This document shows positions 59,655 through 64,000 of a stretch of DNA of 64,000 nt, piece after piece. The stretch spans positions 48,721-112,720 of the forward strand of contig JAVBNN010000004.1 of NCBI GenBank assembly GCA_031551525.1, read 5' to 3'. The notes under the pieces are model-generated. The model searched no databases, was not told the origin of the DNA, and saw only the letters and a program-made list of their open reading frames with translations. Position 1 is the stretch's first letter. Every line of letters starts with the position of its first letter. Origin of the DNA: JAVBNN01 sp031551525. GTDB lineage: Bacteria; Bacillota; Negativicutes; Acidaminococcales; JAISLQ01. Position numbers and translations under genes: made by a program.

Positions 59655-61124
59655 ATGGCAAGCAAGCCAAATAAAAAAGCCATCATCTACGCCCGCTATT
59701 CCAGCGAGCGACAAAATGAACAATCTATTGAAGGCCAGGTGCGCGAGTGTCGGGCCTTTGCTGACCGTGAGGAAATAACGGTCGTCGACACCTATATCGA
59801 CCGAGTCCTGTCCGGCAAGACCGACGCCCGGCCATCTTTCCAGCAGATGATCAAGGACAGCGACAAAAAAGCCTGGGACTATGTCATAGTCTACCGGCTG
59901 GATCGCTTTGCCCGTAACCGTTACGACGCTGCCACCTACAAGCACAAACTAAAGCGTAACGGTATCAAAGTCCTCTCCGCCATGGAGCGCATCACCGACA
60001 CACCTGAAGGCATCCTGATGGAAGGCCTGCTCGAAAGTATGGCCGAATACTACAGCGAAGAACTGTCCATGAAGGTGCGCCGCGGCATGACTGACAATAT
60101 CCTGAAAGGCCTGGTCGTGGGCGGCAAGACACCCCTCGGCTACAAAATCGAAAACAAAAAATACGTTATAGACCCCAAAACAGCGCCCATAGTACAGGAA
60201 GTTTTTAACCTCTACGCTGAAGGGCAAACAATCGCGCAAATCCTTGAGCACCTAAACCAGCAGAGGTACAAAACCGTCCACGGCAGTGAGTTCAAAAAAT
60301 CCAGTCTCGAGAGAATGTTAGTCAATAAAAAATACATCGGTATCTACGAACACTCCGGCCAGGTCGTGGCTGGCGGAACACCGGTAATTATAGAAAAATC
60401 CGTATGGGAGAAGGTGCAGGCTATGATGGAGAAAAACAAAAAAGCCCCGGCACGTAGCCGGGGAGCAGTTGAATTTTTACTGACGACAAAACTGCATTGC
60501 CAGTGTGGCGGCTCCATGGCCGGCACCAGCGGCAACGGAACGCATAAGACCTATTACTATTACCAGTGCCCGAAAAAATGCGGCATGAAGAATGTACCAA
60601 AGGACAAGCTGGAAGATCTTGTGATCGATGCTGCCCTGGAAGTCGTCTCCGATCAGAAAACCATAAACCACATCGCCCAAACTATGACCGAAATCGCTGC
60701 CGAGGAACGCGCCAGCGACGTCAAGCTGCAGCAACTGGGAAAGTGTATCAAAGACACCGAAAAACAGATCCAGAACATCACCAAGGCCGTAAAAAGCGGT
60801 ATGCACAGCGAAACCCTGGCCAATGAGCTGACCACCTTGGAAAAAGACCTGAAAACCTATAAAGAAGATTACCACCATATAGATCTGTCTTACCCGAAAC
60901 TGGACAAAGAGGCCGTGGCCTTTTGGCTCTCGAGCTTCCAGGACTTTGACAAAGCCGTCCTGTCCGACCGCCGCAAGCTGGTCGACTATCTGATCCGCGA
61001 TGTCCTCATAGAAAACGAAAAGGCCACCATTACCTTTAACTACAGTAATGATGACCTTTCTATAAAACCCGCGACCCGTGAGCCTCACAAAGTCGTTCGG
61101 GTTTGGACGGCTTGGTGGAGATAA
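59655..61124 (+). CDS. Large serine recombinase (integrase)
   Basis: Site-specific recombinase of 489 residues. The resolvase domain has the nucleophile serine in IYARYSSERQ near residue 17, with YRLDRFARNRYD. The recombinase domain follows at about 150-270. A zinc ribbon is in CQCGGSMAGT and CPKKCGM, then a coiled coil near 370-400. The last three codons and stop lie in a tRNA-Ala 3' copy, so the gene ends in an attachment site. Presumably the integrase of the prophage remnant. Large serine integrases seldom use tRNA genes, making the overlap notable. Confidence 0.9.
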   Translation: MASKPNKKAIIYARYSSERQNEQSIEGQVRECRAFADREEITVVDTYIDRVLSGKTDARPSFQQMIKDSDKKAWDYVIVYRLDRFARNRYDAATYKHKLKRNGIKVLSAMERITDTPEGILMEGLLESMAEYYSEELSMKVRRGMTDNILKGLVVGGKTPLGYKIENKKYVIDPKTAPIVQEVFNLYAEGQTIAQILEHLNQQRYKTVHGSEFKKSSLERMLVNKKYIGIYEHSGQVVAGGTPVIIEKSVWEKVQAMMEKNKKAPARSRGAVEFLLTTKLHCQCGGSMAGTSGNGTHKTYYYYQCPKKCGMKNVPKDKLEDLVIDAALEVVSDQKTINHIAQTMTEIAAEERASDVKLQQLGKCIKDTEKQIQNITKAVKSGMHSETLANELTTLEKDLKTYKEDYHHIDLSYPKLDKEAVAFWLSSFQDFDKAVLSDRRKLVDYLIRDVLIENEKATITFNYSNDDLSIKPATREPHKVVRVWTAWWR

Positions 61125-61157
61125 GCGGGATCGAACCGCTGACCTCTTGAATGCCAT
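61113..61157 (-). other. Attachment-site core: 3' part of tRNA-Ala(GGC)
   Basis: Read on the minus strand this matches tRNA-Ala from the anticodon loop (ATGGCAT, anticodon GGC) through TCAAG, the T-arm GGTTCGATCCC and acceptor ATCTCC with encoded CCA. The 5' half of the tRNA is absent, so it is not a functional gene. This is the mark left by elements that integrate in a tRNA gene; the intact tRNA-Ala should lie at the other end of an element outside the window. Confidence 0.82.
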
Positions 61158-61222
61158 ACGCTCCATGTCCCTATCCCTGTACTATCTGTTTTTTGGCTTA
61201 AATACTACATAACCGCTTGCAT

Positions 61223-61275
61223 AGCCGTTTTTACCCCTCTACCGTTAACACCGTTTTTATGGTCGTCACCGTTCT
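61223..61275. repeat. Cluster of CCGTT-containing direct repeats
   Basis: Four copies of CCGTT occur in about 50 bases, in GCCGTTTTTAC, ACCGTTAAC, ACCGTTTTTAT and ACCGTTCTG. Their regular spacing next to the attachment site suggests arm-type or excisionase binding sites. Confidence 0.5.
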
Positions 61276-61287
61276 GAACAAGTAATG

Positions 61288-61311
61288 GCTATACCAAAAG
61301 CTATACCAAAA
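61288..61311. repeat. Tandem direct repeat GCTATACCAAAA x2
   Basis: Two perfect 12-base units directly abut. Located between the attachment core and the excisionase-like gene; possible recombination accessory site. Apart from these repeats the stretch 61158-61428 has no gene. Confidence 0.7.
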
Positions 61312-61428
61312 ATCTGTTTTTAAAAAGTAATTTTTATTGAAAATATCTGAGAGAGTATTATTAAACGTTAAGACAGTGACAATTCCCTCTACCCTTTCAG
61401 TAACCCTTTATGGAAGCGAGGAACTAAC

Positions 61429-61644
61429 ATGGAACAAAGATTTTTTACAGTCTCTGAAACCGCTAACTATCTGTGTATTCCTAGAACTAAAGTCTATGAA
61501 CTAGTTAAAAGCAAGGATTTTCCCTCTATCAGATATGGCAAAACTTGGCGTGTAGACAGTTCAAAGCTGGAAAAGTGGATTGATGAACAAATAGAACTAT
61601 CAACCCCCGGCTTACTCTGCACTACCTTAAAGCGCATCAAATAG
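61429..61644 (+). CDS. Excisionase-like helix-turn-helix protein
   Basis: Small DNA-binding protein of 71 residues. FFTVSETANYLCIPRTKVYE is a winged HTH of the AlpA/Xis (HTH_17) type, followed by YGKTWRVDSSKLEKWIDE. GAGGAAC precedes the ATG. Beside the attachment site it probably steers excision of the right-hand element. Followed by its own terminator. Confidence 0.82.
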   Translation: MEQRFFTVSETANYLCIPRTKVYELVKSKDFPSIRYGKTWRVDSSKLEKWIDEQIELSTPGLLCTTLKRIK

Positions 61645-61658
61645 TTTCTCAATAGTCC

Positions 61659-61691
61659 AGCCCTCAGGGATTAACCTTGAGGGCTTTTTTT
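61659..61691 (+). terminator. Terminator after the excisionase-like gene
   Basis: AGCCCTCA pairs with TGAGGGCT, followed by seven T. Confidence 0.85.
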
Positions 61692-61773
61692 GTTGAAAAA
61701 TTGTGAGAGGGGATTTATAGATTTAAACTTCAGACTGTTTCCCCCGTGGCCCCCGGTCAAGCCTCAGGCCTGC

Positions 61774-62166
61774 TCACTGTACTCCCAGCCGCTCCGTGAG
61801 CGCATGTTGCAGGGTATTAGAGAAGTTTATGTTCTTCTCTTGGGCTAGTGTGTCTAACCACTTAGGTATTGAGAGGGTTTTCTTCACGGCCCTCTTATCG
61901 TAACGCTTGCGGTATTCCAAAGTATCAGCGCTTACGAGGCTGGCAAAGGCCTTCTTGTCGGCGTGTATCTTCTTTATGTCAGTGGCCTTTGGTATATCCT
62001 TCTTCTCTTCCTCAAGGCGGCAGAGGGTAACAGCCAGCACGTCTTCAGCCATCAAGAAAGCGTCCTCTGCATTGTCGCCGTGGGTGTAACAACTCTCAAA
62101 GTCGGGGAACTCCACCAGTACGCCTTCAGCGTCCGGGGTAAATATAGCAGGATAAACATATTTCAT
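61774..62166 (-). CDS. HicB-family antitoxin-like protein, apparently without HicA
   Basis: Protein of 130 residues. The N-terminal half (YPAIFTPDAEGVLVEFPDF, then CYTHGDNAEDAF) is the HicB partial RNase-H fold. The C-terminal part (KKTLSIPKWLDTLAQEKNI) is a ribbon-helix-helix or HTH DNA-binding unit. HicB normally neutralises HicA, an mRNA interferase encoded right beside it. No HicA frame exists on either side, so it is solitary or a regulator. GGAG lies upstream of the ATG. Confidence 0.8.
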   Translation of the reverse strand: MKYVYPAIFTPDAEGVLVEFPDFESCYTHGDNAEDAFLMAEDVLAVTLCRLEEEKKDIPKATDIKKIHADKKAFASLVSADTLEYRKRYDKRAVKKTLSIPKWLDTLAQEKNINFSNTLQHALTERLGVQ

Positions 62167-62264
62167 ATCTTTGTATCACTCCTTTAGACCTGCGTCCTTA
62201 TGTTTGACTATGGGTAGTGCTCTTTATTGGTTAAGGTCTTTGGAAAAAGTAATAGTTTGAGTTT

Positions 62265-62978
62265 TTACCTATATGTTACAGTTAGCATTGCATGCAAAGC
62301 ACAGAATAATTGTATAACGTCTATTTCTCGCCATAGTTCACTATTATCCCGACCGTGCTGTATCCAGTGCCTATTTAAGGAGTTTGGCCTTTCTTCACTA
62401 AATTTTTTGTACTTATATAAATTATCAAAATATTTTCCTATTGATGTCCAAATAATTCTTGTAAAAGAACCATCGAAGCCTTGTTTTTGGCAATAAGTAT
62501 TAATTTTATTTTTATAGTCATTATTAATGTTGCAGGGTTCTGCAATGATACCTTCAATAATAGAAACTAGTGATGGAACTATAGGCTTGAAAAACTTGTT
62601 TTCATAACACAATAAGCAATCTGCAATAAGGCTATTCCACTTGGTGTTATTTTTACTGATAATCTCTTTTATTTCATCGAATATTTGATTTAAGTTAGCA
62701 TTATTATCTGTTTTATAGTAGTCTAAAAGAATTTTTTCTCCATCTTTCTTGCTAGAGATAGGAAACTCTTTAATTTCCCCTGGCTGCCAGTTCATTGGCA
62801 CTATAAAACCAGTCTGTTCTGTAAATCTGCAAAAATGTTGTTCAGTATCCTTGTATGCCTGCTCCCAATCAATAGTTTCAGCATATTTTCGCCATTTTTC
62901 TAAAAAATTACGTAGTTCAATAAGTTCTTCATGTTCAATATGGTATTCTTTCATATCTAATAAATTATTACCCATCAT
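62265..62978 (-). CDS. Unknown protein with HEPN-like RX4H motif
   Basis: Helical protein of 237 residues. The C-terminal region NRHWIQHGRDNSELW contains R203 and His208, the RX4H spacing of HEPN nucleases, followed by a helix with DVIQLFCALHAML as in other proteins with an NRHxIxHG motif. The rest has no known motif. No signal peptide. AAAGGAC precedes the ATG. AT-rich, in a mobile island next to HicB. A role in defence or RNA cleavage is plausible but not shown. Confidence 0.6.
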   Translation of the reverse strand: MMGNNLLDMKEYHIEHEELIELRNFLEKWRKYAETIDWEQAYKDTEQHFCRFTEQTGFIVPMNWQPGEIKEFPISSKKDGEKILLDYYKTDNNANLNQIFDEIKEIISKNNTKWNSLIADCLLCYENKFFKPIVPSLVSIIEGIIAEPCNINNDYKNKINTYCQKQGFDGSFTRIIWTSIGKYFDNLYKYKKFSEERPNSLNRHWIQHGRDNSELWREIDVIQLFCALHAMLTVTYR

Positions 62979-63045
62979 GTTGTCCTTTGCTTTTTATAAA
63001 AATAATAACAGCGAATTAATAACAATTCAATATTATCTTTTTGCC

Positions 63046-63067
63046 GTAATAACAGAAAAAGGGTAAT
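63046..63067. promoter_or_regulatory. Recombinase binding site copy 1 (res-like)
   Basis: The sequence TAATAACAGAAAAAGGGTAA closely matches the complement of copy 2, with one extra base. Upstream-most of three copies before the small recombinase gene. Confidence 0.55.
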
Positions 63068-63182
63068 TGCAGTCAATCTGAACCATGCCCTAAATTTACA
63101 CTGAAAAAGGCCCAAAAAGCTGTTAATTTAGAATGATTTTTGCCTTTGTTTAACTCTTTGCAGATAAATTAAAGATTCTATA

Positions 63183-63212
63183 TTGACAAATATTACCCCT
63201 TTCTGTTACTGT
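63183..63212 (+). promoter_or_regulatory. Probable promoter of the small recombinase gene
   Basis: TTGACA (63183-63188) and TACTGT (63207-63212) with an 18-base spacer. The -10 lies within binding-site copy 2, suggesting autorepression. Confidence 0.55.
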
Positions 63213-63247
63213 TTTACTAAAAGAAAAGACAGTTATAGAGAGGGGTA
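63192..63247. promoter_or_regulatory. Recombinase binding sites copies 2 and 3 (inverted pair)
   Basis: TACCCCTTTCTGTTACTGT (63194-63212) and ACAGTTATAGAGAGGGGTA (63229-63247) are inverted copies agreeing at 16 of 19 positions. With copy 1 they form a three-site arrangement like a resolvase res locus. Copy 3 covers the ribosome binding site of the gene. Confidence 0.65.
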
Positions 63248-63252
63248 TTTGT

Positions 63253-63852
63253 ATGGTTAAGAAAACCAAAGCATACAAGGGGAAAAACATAGGCTACGTC
63301 CGGGTATCCACCATAGAGCAAAATGAAGAACGCCAGATAGAGGCCCTCAAGCCGTACTCTATTGAGAAGACCTTCCTTGAGAAGACTAGCGGTAAATCCA
63401 TAGACCGCCCTAAGCTCCAAGAGCTTCTTGAGTTTGTCCGTGAGGGTGATAATGTATATATAGAATCCTTCAGCCGCCTTGCGCGTGATACTAGAGACCT
63501 GCTCAATCTCCTTGAGGCCTTCTCTGGTAAAGGCGTCGGTGTTATCAGCCTTAAAGAGAATATCAATACAACAAGTGCCAGCGGGAAACTTATGGTAACT
63601 CTCATAGGCGCTGTGGCTACCTTTGAGCGAGATATTATGCTTGAGAGGCAACGAGAGGGCATAGCCTTAGCGAAGGCCCATGGGAAGTACAAAGGGAGAG
63701 TTCCTAAGGTGCTACCGGGGGATTTTGATAGAATCTATAATCAATATATGACGAGAGAGATAACTAAGTCTAAAATGGCTGAACTGTGTGGTGTCTCAAG
63801 GCCGGTTATGGATAGGCTCTTGGGGGAATATAGGGAGAAAAGCAAGGTGTAG
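63253..63852 (+). CDS. Small serine recombinase (resolvase/invertase type)
   Basis: Recombinase of 199 residues. The nucleophile Ser19 is in GYVRVSTIEQNEERQ, with RLARDTRDLL and TFERDIMLERQREGIALAK. A C-terminal HTH (MAELCGVSRPVMDRLL) follows. The order is that of Tn3 resolvases and DNA invertases, not of IS607, which has its HTH first. It may resolve plasmid or element multimers or invert a nearby segment. Three probable binding sites lie upstream. Confidence 0.9.
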   Translation: MVKKTKAYKGKNIGYVRVSTIEQNEERQIEALKPYSIEKTFLEKTSGKSIDRPKLQELLEFVREGDNVYIESFSRLARDTRDLLNLLEAFSGKGVGVISLKENINTTSASGKLMVTLIGAVATFERDIMLERQREGIALAKAHGKYKGRVPKVLPGDFDRIYNQYMTREITKSKMAELCGVSRPVMDRLLGEYREKSKV

Positions 63853-64000
63853 ACTGGCTCACCCCAAAATTGGGGGCTGTGACTTTGCTATGGGGCCCTG
63901 AAACGGGGCCTAACCCTAAGGCAGGCGAGAGCTGAACTTTCAGCCGTCCTTTGGTAGAACAAGGAGAATCCACTTTTGGATTGTCCTCTGGAAGTGCCTG
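63853..64000. other. Hairpin-rich region cut by the window end
   Basis: No coding frame. In about 140 bases there are four or more short stems: CCCCA/TGGGG, GGCCC/GGGCC, GCTGA/TCAGC and AATCCA/TGGATT. This density suggests a structured RNA or recombination site. It continues past the window, so its identity is open. Confidence 0.4.

Larger units (their letters stand above)
54976..61157. mobile_element. Prophage remnant with lysis cassette and serine recombinase
   Basis: The region joins a phage lysis cassette, a truncated methyltransferase, an IS element, a second truncated methyltransferase and a large serine recombinase, ending at a tRNA-Ala fragment. No capsid, tail or replication genes are visible, so it is a deleted remnant. 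The left border is not marked by a visible repeat; the border given is approximate. Confidence 0.5.

Noticed and set aside
61113..61157. A complete tRNA-Ala gene
   Set aside because: Only the part from the anticodon loop to CCA is present; the D-arm and 5' acceptor strand are missing.
63253..64000. IS607-type element with guide RNA
   Set aside because: The recombinase has its HTH at the C-terminus, unlike IS607 TnpA, and no tnpB is visible in the window.

Overview
The window looks like a chromosome segment of a diderm Firmicute, most likely class Negativicutes. Firmicute regulation and gene order are present: two T-box leaders, an Lsa-type ABC-F gene behind an attenuator, and the est, rnr, smpB, ssrA neighbourhood. 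Outer-membrane functions are present too: a TonB-dependent receptor, a lipid A phosphoethanolamine transferase, a LolA-like lipoprotein and phage spanins. The genus cannot be fixed from what is visible. Most genes start at ATG behind a clear GGAGG-type ribosome binding site.

Positions 1-8810 hold a spermidine/putrescine ABC transporter (potABCD, first gene cut by the window edge). After it come a LysR regulator and a small catabolic cluster: a VOC/epimerase-like protein, a GntP-type permease, a beta-keto acid cleavage enzyme and a beta-hydroxyacid dehydrogenase. From 8819 to 17870 everything is on the minus strand: cca, an eptA-like gene, and a cobalamin operon (btuF-btuC-btuD-btuB-cbiZ) behind a cobalamin riboswitch with a terminator platform. 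From 17855 to 27680 lies the branched-chain amino acid operon, in transcription order ilvN-ilvC-leuA-leuC-leuD-leuC2-leuB-ilvB, behind a T-box. It has two complete leuC genes and one leuD, and a repeat-like element between ilvC and leuA. A YjaB-like acetyltransferase and a T-box-controlled serA (serine specifier) follow.

Positions 30190-54570 are mixed core genes: a DUF4870 protein, the Lsa-type ABC-F gene with a six-residue leader peptide, an HD-GYP protein, pheA, diaminopimelate dehydrogenase, a MATE exporter, two lipoproteins, esterase, thioesterase, RNase R, SmpB, tmRNA, an aminotransferase, an aquaporin, MsrAB, an AhpD-like protein, a flavodoxin, a CBS/DRTGG-type pyrophosphatase and a hybrid histidine kinase.

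From about 54700 to the end the DNA is accessory. A prophage remnant carries a lysis cassette on the minus strand: holin, M15 endolysin and two spanin-like genes nested out of frame. Downstream of the cassette lie a glycine-rich membrane protein gene and a possible structured RNA. An IS3-family (IS407-like) element sits between two truncated DNA methyltransferase genes that point away from it. A large serine recombinase gene runs into a copy of the 3' part of tRNA-Ala(GGC), which looks like an attachment site. Beyond it are an excisionase-like gene, an orphan HicB, a protein with an RX4H motif typical of HEPN nucleases, a small serine recombinase with three copies of a probable binding site upstream, and a hairpin-rich stretch cut by the window end.

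The most unusual points are the nested spanin genes, the tRNA-Ala junction, the HEPN-like gene, the Lsa leader, the possible ncRNA near 54.8 kb, the untypical specifier of the ilvN T-box and the keto-acid cluster.
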